In this document: in pieces, positions 1-9,417 of the stretch
How the letters are laid out: the number at the start of each line of letters is the position of its first letter
Position numbering within the stretch: position 1 is the stretch's first letter
Assembly: GCF_018130765.1 (NCBI RefSeq)
Contig: NZ_JAFCJZ010000017.1
Coordinates: 62,001 to 126,000, forward strand
Reading direction: 5' to 3'
From: Bradyrhizobium iriomotense
GTDB lineage: Bacteria > Pseudomonadota > Alphaproteobacteria > Rhizobiales > Xanthobacteraceae
Length of the DNA stretch: 64,000 nucleotides
The notes under the pieces: model-generated
What the model saw: only the letters and a program-made list of their open reading frames with translations
Told to the model about the DNA's origin: nothing
Database searches by the model: none
Made by a program: the position numbers and the translations under genes

Positions 1-669
1 CGCGGCCTGATCGATACCGCGCGCGCGGCAGGCGGCCCGGAACGCGCGGAAGAACGCATAGGCGCTGGTGCCGATCAGGTTGTTGAAGACGAAGTCCGGG
101 CGCTGGTCGATGATCGCCGCAATGACCTGGTCGACCTCGGTATCGCCGACCGAGAGATAGCGCTCGGCCAGCACGGTGCCGCCGCGCGCAATCAGCGCCT
201 CGCGGAAGATGCGGTTGTTCTCCCAGGCCCAGATGTAGTTGGAGCCGATGCAGAAGGCGCGCGATCCGACCCGGGATGCGAGGTAGTCCACCAGCGGCAG
301 CACGTGCTGGTTGGGCGCGGCGCCGGTGTAGATGACGTTGTCGGAGCTTTCAAAACCCTCGTAATGCGAGGGATACCATAACAGCCCGTCGAACTTCTCG
401 AAGCACGGGATCACCTCCTTGCGGCTCGACGAGGTGTAGCAGCCGACAACCTGACGGATGCCGGAACCGAGCAATTCGAGGCTGAGCGAACGATAGCGCG
501 CGAGGTCCCCGGAGGGATTGACCACGACCGGCTCCAGCTCGATGTCGGAGCTGCTCGCGTTGACCTCCTGGAACGCCAGCAACGCGCCGTTGAGGATCGA
601 ACGCGCGACGACGCTGTAGGAGCCTGTCGTCGAGAACATCGCACCGATCCGATAATGCCTTCGCGCCAT
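1..669 (-). CDS. AmiC/UrtA-like amide- or urea-binding periplasmic-fold protein (5' part only)
   Basis: The frame opens with ATG at 669 and runs off the window edge, giving 223 residues. The N-terminus (MARRHYRIGAMFSTTGSY) has no signal peptide and moves straight into a Peripla_BP_5-type fold: an early 'ATTGSY'-like ligand segment, then VVGCYTSSSRKEVIP and FDGLLWYPSHYEGFE, a stretch characteristic of AmiC, FmdD and UrtA relatives that bind short amides or urea. Lack of a signal peptide favours a cytoplasmic AmiC-type sensor, which in Pseudomonas controls the antiterminator AmiR, over a transporter component. The gene that would decide this lies outside the window. An intrinsic terminator directly upstream fits attenuation control. 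Confidence 0.8.
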   Translation of the reverse strand, partial: MARRHYRIGAMFSTTGSYSVVARSILNGALLAFQEVNASSSDIELEPVVVNPSGDLARYRSLSLELLGSGIRQVVGCYTSSSRKEVIPCFEKFDGLLWYPSHYEGFESSDNVIYTGAAPNQHVLPLVDYLASRVGSRAFCIGSNYIWAWENNRIFREALIARGGTVLAERYLSVGDTEVDQVIAAIIDQRPDFVFNNLIGTSAYAFFRAFRAACRARGIDQAA

Positions 670-679
670 CACTCGATCC

Positions 680-720
680 AAAACAAAAAAGCGCCCGCCG
701 GCTGTGAAGCCGAGGGCGCC
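680..720 (-). terminator. intrinsic terminator in the leader of the AmiC-like gene
   Basis: Read on the minus strand, GCGCCC at 691-696 pairs with GGGCGC at 714-719, an inner CGGCT/AGCCG pair closes a four-base loop, and the A-rich plus strand at 680-690 gives a run of six T followed by GTTTT. It ends about 10 bases before the ATG at 669, so it would stop transcription before the gene unless it is read through. That position suggests a regulated attenuator rather than an ordinary 3' terminator. Confidence 0.75.
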
Positions 721-912
721 TTCGCCGCCAACCAGACACGCTTGCGCGTGGCGTTGGAAATGGTTTGAACTTTGTTCGCGTTGACGGGCTGTCTTGCCCG
801 ACGCTTGTACGTTACGGTCGTTGAGATCGGATATTATGTCAAGCGCGTTGTTGCAGCGAAGATTGCCGCAATTCGTGTCGGCGTGTAGCAAAACTGTGCA
901 AGTTGGTGCCAC
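721..912 (-). promoter_or_regulatory. structured leader/promoter region of the AmiC-like gene
   Basis: On the minus strand two stem-loops precede the terminator. CGGGC/GCCCG (785-789 and 796-800) closes a six-base loop, and CACGC/GCGTG (737-741 and 746-750) closes a four-base loop. A TTGACA hexamer reads leftward at 842-837, but no good -10 box lies 17 bases on. A near-sigma54 element (TGGCAC...TTGCA) lies at about 896-910 with one base too few in its spacer. Two hairpins followed by a terminator resemble leaders read by ANTAR antiterminators, but the loops do not fit the A1/G4 rule well. The rest up to 1133 shows nothing further I can support. Confidence 0.4.
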
Positions 913-1133
913 GGGCGCGGAACGCGGCCGACTAAAGCGACCGGCATAGCGGCGGGTCCAAAGATCCTTCCCGCAAGCTGTGACAGGCGCTGCTGCGCTG
1001 TTGGCGAGAATGGCATACCCATTTTCGAGCGCCGGTCATCGATGGCTATACGGAGATCAGTGACGGATTGCAGGTGATCGTCACGTGAATCCGCCGCAAC
1101 GACGCTTCACCGCGTCGAGCACGAGCAATCCCA

Positions 1134-2054
1134 TCAGTCGAACTGGGCCGGTTCCGATCCGGGATAGGAATGAGCGACGAATTCGCAGAAGGCACGCGCC
1201 GCCGGAGAGAGCTCTGCCTTGCTCTTCCAGGCAAGCCCGACATCCATGGTATGGACATCGTCATCGAGCGTCTTGAGATCGATGCGATGTCCCTCGAGCG
1301 ACCAGGGCCGGTAGACCATGTCGGAAAGAATGGTGATTCCCATACCAGTCGCGACCATGCTGCGAACAGCTTCGACCGACAGGGTCCGGAAGATGACGTT
1401 TGGGACCCGCGACGTGTGCTGCCAGTAACGCATGGCGGAGCGCTCGGCCTCGTCGACGGTCAACATCAGATAGGGCTCGCTCGCCAGATCTTCCAGCTTG
1501 ATACTCTCCTTTCGGAGCAGAGGATGATTGGCACAGGTCCACAAGCGACGGGGCGAGCGCAGCAACAGGCGCGAACGGATAGAGAGTCGATCATGCAGGT
1601 TGGAGACCAGCATCACCGCCGCATCGACACTGCCGCTGATCAGGCTCTGCTCGATCGCATCGCGCTGAAACTCGTGCAGACGCACGGTGATACCCGGAAA
1701 GGATCGCCAGAAGCGCGACAACAGCGGCGGCAGGAAATATCCCGCGATCGTATAGCTGACCGCCACATCGACCGTTCCATCGACCTGTGATCCCCAGCGA
1801 TGCGGCCCCCGCATCGCGTCGGACACGCTGGCCTCGATGGCGCGGGCGCGCTGCAAAAACTCCTGTCCGTCAAAGGTAAGTGTCACGCCGTTCGAGTGGC
1901 GATCGAACAATTTGCGCCCGAGCTCGGCTTCGAGCGCCTTGATGGACGCCGTGACCGCCGACTGCGTCACGTTCAGAGCTGCCGCCGCGGCCGAAACCCG
2001 TCCTGTCTCGGCCGTTGCAATAAAGTGCCGAACCTGACGAAACGTCAGAGACAT
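1134..2054 (-). CDS. LysR-family transcriptional regulator
   Basis: A 306-residue protein with an N-terminal winged helix-turn-helix (about residues 4-62, FRQVRHFIATAETGRVSAAA and SQSAV-like recognition helix TQSAVTASI) and a C-terminal periplasmic-binding-like effector domain. I chose ATG at 2054 over the TTG one codon earlier. It is divergent from the transporter operon starting at 2155, the classic layout for a LysR controlling its neighbour. It is clearly paralogous to the LysR gene at 11486, sharing segments such as SVEAVRSMVA and YRPWSLEG. The effector is unknown; a lactam or amide imported by the neighbouring transporter is an inference. Confidence 0.92.
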   Translation of the reverse strand: MSLTFRQVRHFIATAETGRVSAAAAALNVTQSAVTASIKALEAELGRKLFDRHSNGVTLTFDGQEFLQRARAIEASVSDAMRGPHRWGSQVDGTVDVAVSYTIAGYFLPPLLSRFWRSFPGITVRLHEFQRDAIEQSLISGSVDAAVMLVSNLHDRLSIRSRLLLRSPRRLWTCANHPLLRKESIKLEDLASEPYLMLTVDEAERSAMRYWQHTSRVPNVIFRTLSVEAVRSMVATGMGITILSDMVYRPWSLEGHRIDLKTLDDDVHTMDVGLAWKSKAELSPAARAFCEFVAHSYPGSEPAQFD

Positions 2055-2055
2055 C

Positions 2056-2092
2056 AAAATTTCCGATATCAGTGAACGATATTTCGAATTTT
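2056..2092. promoter_or_regulatory. imperfect inverted repeat, candidate LysR operator
   Basis: Arms at 2056-2070 and 2078-2092 match as an inverted repeat at 11 of 15 positions around a 7-base spacer (GATATC...GATATTTC core). The site is AT-rich in a GC-rich background, abuts the LysR start codon and sits 63 bases before the first operon gene, as expected for an autoregulated divergent promoter. Confidence 0.45.
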
Positions 2093-2154
2093 ACAATCCC
2101 CCGGTGGAACGGAAAAATCAATCCATTGGTTCGTGGGTGAGAAGGCGCTGATAG

Positions 2155-2928
2155 ATGTCTGATGGCTTGGAGTTGGTCGCTCGCGATGTCAGCGTCCAAT
2201 TCGAAGGCTTGAAAGCGCTGTCGGGCGTGACACTTGCCGTGCCGCGCGGACGCATCACCGGCCTGATTGGTCCCAACGGGGCCGGCAAAACCACCCTTGT
2301 CAATGTGCTGACAGGTTTCCAACCGGTCGGCGCTGGCACCCTGGAACTGGAAGGCGAGCCGATCAACGGCATTGCGGCGCACAAGCTCAGACGAACGGGT
2401 GTTGCACGCACATTCCAATCAGGCCGCCTTTTCCGCGATCTCCCGGTCATCGACAACCTCGAGGTGACCGGTGTCGGCCTTGGTCAGACCCGTCGCGACG
2501 CGATCGCGGAAGCCGATCGCGTGATGGCCTGGCTCGGCATTTCTCATCTCGCCAACACCGTCGCGGGCGCCCTGCCCTACACGGACGAACGCCGCGTCGC
2601 TATCGGCCGCGCCATCATGTGCGCGCCGCGCTACCTCCTGCTCGACGAGCCCGCAGCGGGAATGTCGGAGCATGAGAGCCACGATCTGGCCACCATCATC
2701 CGGCGAATCGCCCGAGAGCTCAACGTCGGCGTGTTGCTGATCGAGCACAATATCGGCCTCGTGCTCGAACTCTGCGAACGCATCTTCGTCCTCGATTCCG
2801 GACAGATCATCGAGGTCGGCTCTCCCGCGCAAATCCGCAACAGCGACGAGGTGCGGCACGCCTATATGGGCACGCAACGCGACGAATTGATTCCGCCAAT
2901 TACCCCCGAAGAGGCCGTCGCGTCATGA
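2155..2928 (+). CDS. livG: branched-chain-type ABC transporter ATP-binding protein (LivG-like)
   Basis: A 257-residue ATPase, the usual LivG length. Walker A GPNGAGKT is at residues 39-46 and Walker B YLLLDEP follows in the second half, with the AAGMSEHE segment typical of LivG after it. The signature motif is degenerate: where most relatives have LSYG-QRR this protein has LPYTDERR. It would energise uptake through the permeases encoded at 3649 and 4567. It is the first gene of the operon, and its stop overlaps the next start by 4 bases (ATGA), implying translational coupling. Substrate cannot be read from the ATPase. Confidence 0.93.
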   Translation: MSDGLELVARDVSVQFEGLKALSGVTLAVPRGRITGLIGPNGAGKTTLVNVLTGFQPVGAGTLELEGEPINGIAAHKLRRTGVARTFQSGRLFRDLPVIDNLEVTGVGLGQTRRDAIAEADRVMAWLGISHLANTVAGALPYTDERRVAIGRAIMCAPRYLLLDEPAAGMSEHESHDLATIIRRIARELNVGVLLIEHNIGLVLELCERIFVLDSGQIIEVGSPAQIRNSDEVRHAYMGTQRDELIPPITPEEAVAS

Positions 2929-3647
2929 CGCTGCTCGCGGTCAACGACATCACGGTCAGCTATGGGCGCCTGACGGCCCTTCGCGGCGTCACGCTCAATA
3001 TCGATGAGGGCGAGGTCCTGTTCGTGACCGGTCCGAACGGCGCGGGCAAATCGACCTTGCTCAATGCCATCGCCGGCGTCGTGCCGCCGGCGTCGGGCTC
3101 CATCACCGTCGACGGCGCGACGGTAACCGGCGCCTCGCCAGAGGATATCGCGCGACGCGGCTTTTCGCTGGTGCCCGAAGGTCGCAACGTCTTCGGCGGC
3201 CTGACGATCGAGGAAAACCTGAAGGTCGGTACCGGCATGCGGACCGACCGCAGGAAGATCGCCGACGACCTTGAATCCGTCTACGAGGAATTCCCGATGC
3301 TGGCCGAGCGCCGCCATACTCCGGCAGGGATGCTCTCCGGCGGCCAGCAGCAGATGCTCGTCATCGGTCGCGCCTTGATGGCCGCGCCCCGCATCATGGC
3401 GATCGACGAGCCATCGCTCGGGCTTGCGCCGAAGATCATCGACCAAGTCTACGAGATCCTGGTGCGGCTGCGCGCCCAGCGCAAGCTGACCCTGCTCATC
3501 GTCGAGCAGAGCTCGACGCGCGCCCTCATGACGGGTGGACGGATGGTCCTCATCCGGGGCGGCCGTATCGTGCTCGAGGGGGCGGCCGCCGACATGGTCA
3601 AGGACGACCGCCTGAAGCAGGCATATTTCGGGTTTGGAGACCACTGA
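2925..3647 (+). CDS. livF: branched-chain-type ABC transporter ATP-binding protein (LivF-like)
   Basis: A 240-residue ATPase of normal LivF size, with Walker A GPNGAGKST at about residues 37-45, a canonical LSGGQQQ signature, Walker B IMAIDEPSLGL and a C-terminal GGRIVLEG segment. It pairs with the LivG-like protein to form the heterodimeric ATPase of the importer. The ATG at 2925 overlaps the previous stop, and the next gene begins one base after its own stop, so the five transporter genes are tightly coupled. Confidence 0.95.
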   Translation: MTLLAVNDITVSYGRLTALRGVTLNIDEGEVLFVTGPNGAGKSTLLNAIAGVVPPASGSITVDGATVTGASPEDIARRGFSLVPEGRNVFGGLTIEENLKVGTGMRTDRRKIADDLESVYEEFPMLAERRHTPAGMLSGGQQQMLVIGRALMAAPRIMAIDEPSLGLAPKIIDQVYEILVRLRAQRKLTLLIVEQSSTRALMTGGRMVLIRGGRIVLEGAAADMVKDDRLKQAYFGFGDH

Positions 3648-3648
3648 G

Positions 3649-4563
3649 ATGACAGCGGTCCTCCAGATCGTCTTCGACGCGTTGAGCCTCGGCAGCCTGT
3701 ACGCCCTCGGCGCGCTCGGCATCGCACTGATTTTCGGCGTGATGCGGCTCGTCAACTTCGCCCATGGAGACTTCATCGCCTTCTGCGTTTTCGCCATGCT
3801 GTGGCCGTCGACCGACGCGGCCGCGATCGTGTTTGCCGGTCAACTGCCGTCCTACCTACTGATCCCGCTTCTGCTGCTGATCGGCGCTACGCTGTCGGTT
3901 CTATCGGAGCTCATCGTCTTCCGCCGCTTCCGCAACACCAATCCCGCCACGATGATGATAGCCTCGTTCGCGCTTGGCTTCGTCATCCGCCACCTTCTGC
4001 TGATGCTGTATTCGAGCCGGCCGAAATCGGTCACGCTGTGGCCGAGCCTCGGCCTGCCGGTCGAATTCCTGGGCGCCCACATCCCAATGCTCCAGGTCGT
4101 GACCATCATCATCACGCTGATCGTGCTCGCCGCACTGGTGCTGTTCCTGAAGCGCACCCGTTATGGCCTGGAGATGCGTGCAGCAGCCGAGAATTTCACC
4201 ATGGCGCGCATGCTCGGCGTCCGCGCCAACGGGGTGATACTGCTCGCCTTCGCCATTAGCGGCATGCTGGCGGCGGCGATCGGCCTGATCCTCGCTACCA
4301 ATTCCGGCACCACCGACATCGGCATGGGCGCCAATGTGATGCTGATCGCGTTCATCGCAACCGTGATCGGCGGTCTCGGCAGCATTCCCGGCGCCGTTGC
4401 CGCCGGCTTTCTGATCGGCGCGGCGAGCGTCGTGTTCCAGGCCACCCTGCCGCACGACGCGCGCGTGTTCCGCGACGCCTTTGTATATGGCGCCGTCATC
4501 ATCGTCCTTCTGGTGCGGCCGCAGGGCCTGTTCACACCGAAATCCGCCAAGCAGAGAGTCTGA
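3649..4563 (+). CDS. livH: branched-chain-type ABC transporter permease (LivH-like)
   Basis: A 304-residue inner-membrane permease with about eight hydrophobic segments. The N-terminal FDALSLGSLYALGALGIAL block and the GVMRLVNFAHGDF motif are hallmarks of LivH, as is GGLGSIPGAVAAGFLIG near the C-terminus. I use ATG 3649, one base after the livF stop; an in-frame TTG at 3634 would overlap livF and is less likely. It forms the translocation pore with the LivM-like protein encoded four bases downstream. Confidence 0.94.
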   Translation: MTAVLQIVFDALSLGSLYALGALGIALIFGVMRLVNFAHGDFIAFCVFAMLWPSTDAAAIVFAGQLPSYLLIPLLLLIGATLSVLSELIVFRRFRNTNPATMMIASFALGFVIRHLLLMLYSSRPKSVTLWPSLGLPVEFLGAHIPMLQVVTIIITLIVLAALVLFLKRTRYGLEMRAAAENFTMARMLGVRANGVILLAFAISGMLAAAIGLILATNSGTTDIGMGANVMLIAFIATVIGGLGSIPGAVAAGFLIGAASVVFQATLPHDARVFRDAFVYGAVIIVLLVRPQGLFTPKSAKQRV

Positions 4564-4566
4564 TCG

Positions 4567-5640
4567 ATGTCGCAGCGGCCCTCCGTCATCCGGCAAACGA
4601 TCCTCACGCCGATCGTGCTGATCGCGGCGCTGCTCGTCATGGCCGCCCTCACCTATTGTTTCGGCAGCCGGGCCTTCAACCGCACGGCCGTCGAGATGTT
4701 CATCAACATCATGATCGTCGTCGGCCTCTACGTCTTCGTCGGCAATTCAGGCCTGCTGTCGTTCGGTCACATCAGCTTCATGTGTCTCGGCGCCTACATG
4801 ACAGCCTGGCTGACCATCCCCCCGGTGATGAAGTCGATCACGCTCAAGGGACTTCCCGTCTGGCTGTTGCATGCGCAATTGCCGATGTGGATCGCGACGC
4901 CGATCTCGGGATTTTTCGCAGCGCTGATTGCGTTGATCATCGGACGCATCATCATGCGCCTGTCGGGCATTGCCGCATCTATCGCGACTTTTGGCCTGCT
5001 CGGTGTCGTCAACAACATCTATTCGAACTGGGATTCCGTCACGGGCGGCCAAGGCTCCATCGTCGGCATTCCGCCCACCATGAATGTCTGGACCGGATGG
5101 ATCGGCGCGGCCGTTGCCATCGTGATCGCCTATCTTTATGCGATCTCGCGCTCCGGGCTGGCGCTACGCGCCACACGTGACGAGGCGGTCGCGGCAAGCG
5201 CCTCCGGCATTGATATCGTTCGCGAACGGCTGATCGCCTTCGTCGTCAGCGCGTTCATCATCGGCCTTGCCGGCGCGCTCTACGCGCATTTCCTGAGCAT
5301 CGTCAATCCCGGCGCATTCTATCTCCGGACAACCTTCGTCACCCTGTCGATGCTGGTGGTCGGCGGCATGTATAGCCTCAGCGGCGCGGTCGCCGGCGTG
5401 GTCGCGATGTCGGTCCTGATCGAGTTGTTCCGCAACCTGGAGAAGGGCGTCGGCCTCGGTAGCCACACGATTGCGCTGCCGAACGGTGTCCAGGAAATCG
5501 CGATCGGCATCATCACGATCGTCATCCTGATGTACCTGCCGACGGGATTGACCCGCAACCTGGAATTCCGCTGGCGCGGATGGCCGTTGCAGCGGCGCCT
5601 GCGGCGCCCTGCACAGACGGCATTGAAAGAACTGAACTGA
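4567..5640 (+). CDS. livM: branched-chain-type ABC transporter permease (LivM-like)
   Basis: A 357-residue inner-membrane permease of LivM type. The NSGLLSFGHISFMCLGAY motif near residue 60, the TGGQGSI segment and the RATRDEAVAASASGID segment between membrane helices are diagnostic of the family. ATG 4567 follows the livH stop after three bases. A basic tail (RRLRRPAQTALKELN) ends the protein in the cytoplasm. The binding protein gene follows 31 bases later with its own strong ribosome-binding site. Confidence 0.94.
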   Translation: MSQRPSVIRQTILTPIVLIAALLVMAALTYCFGSRAFNRTAVEMFINIMIVVGLYVFVGNSGLLSFGHISFMCLGAYMTAWLTIPPVMKSITLKGLPVWLLHAQLPMWIATPISGFFAALIALIIGRIIMRLSGIAASIATFGLLGVVNNIYSNWDSVTGGQGSIVGIPPTMNVWTGWIGAAVAIVIAYLYAISRSGLALRATRDEAVAASASGIDIVRERLIAFVVSAFIIGLAGALYAHFLSIVNPGAFYLRTTFVTLSMLVVGGMYSLSGAVAGVVAMSVLIELFRNLEKGVGLGSHTIALPNGVQEIAIGIITIVILMYLPTGLTRNLEFRWRGWPLQRRLRRPAQTALKELN

Positions 5641-5671
5641 CGTCCTTTCGTACAAATTGGAGGAGTTTCTC

Positions 5672-6859
5672 ATGCGTCTCGGATCAGTACTCGGTGTTCT
5701 TGCCGGAGCATCCACGCTCTGGTTCACACCCGCCCAGGCGGCCAACGAAATTGTCGTCGGATTTGCAACGGCTGCATCCGGCTTCATGCAGGCTTACGAC
5801 AAGCCGGCGCAGGATGCGGCGCTGATCCGGATCGACGAGATCAACAAGGCCGGCGGCCTGCTTGGCAAGAAGATCAAGCCAGTCTTCGCCGATACCAAGA
5901 CCGATCAGGCCGAGGGCGCCAAGGCCGGCCTCGCCGTGCTCGACCAGGGCGCCGACCTCGTCATCGTCTCCTGCGACTACGATTTCGGAGCACCGGCGGC
6001 CCTGCAGGCACAGGCCGCCGGAAAGGTCTCCTTCTTCCTGTGCGCGGAGTCCATCAAAGCGGGCATTCCCGGCGTCGGTCCCTTCTCGTTCTCGGCGTCT
6101 GTGCTCGCGGCGGTGCAGGGCGCGACCATGGCAGAATGGGCCTACGAAAAGAAGAACGCACGTACCTTTTACCGTCTGCTCGATAGCTGGACCGTCTACA
6201 ACAAGGGAATCTGCGACGGCTTCGACTGGATGCTGCCACGCCTGAACGAAGCGAAGCTCGCCGGCAGCGACACCTTCAAGAACGATGACGCCTCGATCGC
6301 CTCGCAGATTACACGCATCAAGAGCCTGCCAAAGGAGCCCGACGCCATCATGCTCTGCACGATGATGCCGGGCGCCGTTTCCGCCATCAAGCAGATCCGC
6401 GCCGCCGGCATCAAGTCGATGATCGTCAACGGATCCGGCGTCGACGGCAGCTATTGGCTGAACGCCGTGCCTGACCTGTCGAACTTCTATGTTCCCGTCC
6501 AGGGCTCCGTCTACGGCGACGATCCGAACCCGAAGGTCAACGAGTTCAACAAGAAGTACAAGGACGTCACCGGCGGTGATCCATCCAGCCAATATGTCTA
6601 TCCGGGCTATGTCCTGATCGACGTCTGGGCCAAAGCGGTCGAACGCGCCAAGTCAACGGATGCCGCGCCTGTCGTGGCCGAGCTCGAGAAGATGACCAAC
6701 GAGCCGACACTGTTCGGGCCGCGCACGTTCACCAGGGACATCCACCACCAGAACCAGGGCCGTTACCTGATCGTCGACACGGAAGCCGGCAAGCCGCGCG
6801 TGATCGATCAGTGGACGATCTCGGAAAAGATCCCGCTGGATTATCTGGTGTCCAAGTAA
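5672..6859 (+). CDS. ABC transporter substrate-binding protein, branched-chain amino acid/amide type
   Basis: A 395-residue periplasmic protein. A signal peptide of about 23 residues ends in TPAQA, followed by the mature start ANEIVVGFATAASG. The body is a type I periplasmic-binding fold (Peripla_BP_6) with NKAGGLLGKKIKPVFADTKTD early on. ATG 5672 is preceded by GGAGG at 5659-5663 with good spacing; the in-frame TTG at 5657 is rejected. It supplies substrate to the LivHMGF-like importer. Given the 5-oxoprolinase and biotin-carboxylase genes downstream, a cyclic amide or pyroglutamate-like ligand is my inference, not something the sequence proves. Confidence 0.93.
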   Translation: MRLGSVLGVLAGASTLWFTPAQAANEIVVGFATAASGFMQAYDKPAQDAALIRIDEINKAGGLLGKKIKPVFADTKTDQAEGAKAGLAVLDQGADLVIVSCDYDFGAPAALQAQAAGKVSFFLCAESIKAGIPGVGPFSFSASVLAAVQGATMAEWAYEKKNARTFYRLLDSWTVYNKGICDGFDWMLPRLNEAKLAGSDTFKNDDASIASQITRIKSLPKEPDAIMLCTMMPGAVSAIKQIRAAGIKSMIVNGSGVDGSYWLNAVPDLSNFYVPVQGSVYGDDPNPKVNEFNKKYKDVTGGDPSSQYVYPGYVLIDVWAKAVERAKSTDAAPVVAELEKMTNEPTLFGPRTFTRDIHHQNQGRYLIVDTEAGKPRVIDQWTISEKIPLDYLVSK

Positions 6860-6869
6860 GCCAACCACG

Positions 6870-6898
6870 CGCCTCCCGGGGCAAGCCCCCGGGAGGCG
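6870..6898 (+). promoter_or_regulatory. 12-bp GC-rich stem-loop after the binding-protein gene
   Basis: A perfect 12-base-pair stem (6870-6881 with 6887-6898) and a 5-base loop lie 10 bases after the binding-protein stop. No T-run follows, so it is more likely a 3'-end stabiliser or partial terminator that lets the binding protein be made in excess over the enzymes downstream. Confidence 0.6.
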
Positions 6899-6941
6899 TC
6901 ACCTCGGATCGACGCAAGCGCTGTTGAGAGGAAATCAGGAG

Positions 6942-7670
6942 ATGGTCGTGATCAATTGCGACATGGGCGAGGCCTACGGCCTCTACAAGATGGGCGACGA
7001 CAAGGCACTGATGCCGCATATCGACGTCGCAAACGTCGCATGCGGATTTCATGCCTCGGACTTCAACCACATGCGTAAAACCGTGCGGCTCGCCAAGGAG
7101 TTCGGCGTCAAGGTCGGCGCACACCCCTCGCTGCCGGATTTGCAGGGCTTTGGTCGCAGGGAGATGAAGATCAGCCGCGAAGAACTGGCCAACTGCCTGC
7201 TCTATCAGATCGGCGCGCTCAAGGCGTTCCTCGATGCGGAGGGCATGCCGTTGAATCACATCAAGCCGCACGGCGCGCTCTACGGGATGGCCTCACGCAA
7301 CGAGGAGATCGCCGAGGCCGTCGCGGATGCTGCCGACGTCTACAAGGTGCCATTGCTCGGCATGAAGGGCACACTGCACCAGAAGGTCTACGAGCGGCGT
7401 GGCCACACCTTCGTGGCCGAGTACTATGCCGATCTCGACTACAATGCCGACGGCAGCCTGATCATCACGCGCGAGCACGAGGCCAAGGATCCGACCGATG
7501 CGGCCTCCCGCTGCGCGAGGGCCGTCAATGAAGGCAAGACACGCTCGGTGGCCGGAAACGACATTGTGGTCGGCGCCGATTCAATCTGCATCCACTCGGA
7601 TACCCCTAACGCCGTCGCTATCGCCGAGGCCGTTCGCGAAGCGGTCCGTCCCTATCTGACCACCCCTTGA
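6942..7670 (+). CDS. pxpA: LamB/YcsF family protein, 5-oxoprolinase subunit A
   Basis: A 242-residue protein of the LamB/YcsF family. It has the N-terminal NCDMGEAYGLYKMGDD block, NVACGFHASD, the VGAHPSLPD-QGFGRR segment and IKPHGALY, all family hallmarks. PxpA works with PxpB and PxpC in ATP-dependent opening of 5-oxoproline to glutamate. I chose ATG 6942, which has AGGAG just upstream; the TTG at 6924 lacks one. It is the first enzyme gene after the transporter, so the imported compound is probably its substrate. Related lactams are possible because the family name derives from lactam utilisation. Confidence 0.93.
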   Translation: MVVINCDMGEAYGLYKMGDDKALMPHIDVANVACGFHASDFNHMRKTVRLAKEFGVKVGAHPSLPDLQGFGRREMKISREELANCLLYQIGALKAFLDAEGMPLNHIKPHGALYGMASRNEEIAEAVADAADVYKVPLLGMKGTLHQKVYERRGHTFVAEYYADLDYNADGSLIITREHEAKDPTDAASRCARAVNEGKTRSVAGNDIVVGADSICIHSDTPNAVAIAEAVREAVRPYLTTP

Positions 7671-7713
7671 GCTGACGCCGGCAAGCCCCCCAAAAAAACA
7701 TCACGAGGATACC

Positions 7714-7956
7714 ATGACGACACAGCAAATCTTCTCGCCGCTTCCGGGCATCTTCTACCGCAAGCCCGCGCCCGACAAGCCGGACTACAAGAACGACGGG
7801 GATGTCGTTGCGCACAGCGACACGATCGGGCTCATCGAAGTGATGAAGTCCTTCAACGAGGTGAAGGCCGGTGCCGCCGGCAAGATCTTGCGATTCCTGG
7901 CCGAGAACGAGGAAGCCGTGATGGCTGGCCAGCCTATCGCCGAAATCGACGTTTGA
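7714..7956 (+). CDS. accB: biotin carboxyl carrier protein, biotinyl domain only
   Basis: An 80-residue protein consisting of one biotinyl/lipoyl domain. The biotin attachment site is EVMKSF with the modified lysine at residue 45, and the ILRFLAENEEAVMAGQPIAEI half-hairpin closes the fold. It lacks the N-terminal Ala/Pro-rich extension of housekeeping AccB (about 150 residues), so it is a dedicated carrier for this operon and not the fatty-acid enzyme. It lies 43 bases after pxpA and 17 before the biotin carboxylase, with no AccA or AccD gene nearby. The carboxyl acceptor would be handled by the PxpB/PxpC pair. Confidence 0.9.
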   Translation: MTTQQIFSPLPGIFYRKPAPDKPDYKNDGDVVAHSDTIGLIEVMKSFNEVKAGAAGKILRFLAENEEAVMAGQPIAEIDV

Positions 7957-7973
7957 GACCGTCCGTTCCTTTC

Positions 7974-9374
<1,401 letters not shown>

Positions 9375-9417
9375 TCGCGAGAGAACCCGCCCTACCCACA
9401 ACAGGAGGCTGCTAGCC

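Noticed and set aside
737..800. Classical ANTAR-binding twin hairpins
   Set aside because: Only one of the two loops has six bases and it lacks G at position 4. The structure is reported as a leader, not as a proven ANTAR site.
896..910. Sigma54-like promoter (TGGCAC...TTGCA, minus strand) before the AmiC-like gene
   Set aside because: Only 9 bases separate the GG and GC dinucleotides; the sigma54 spacing of 10 is strict. It is also more than 200 bases from the start codon.
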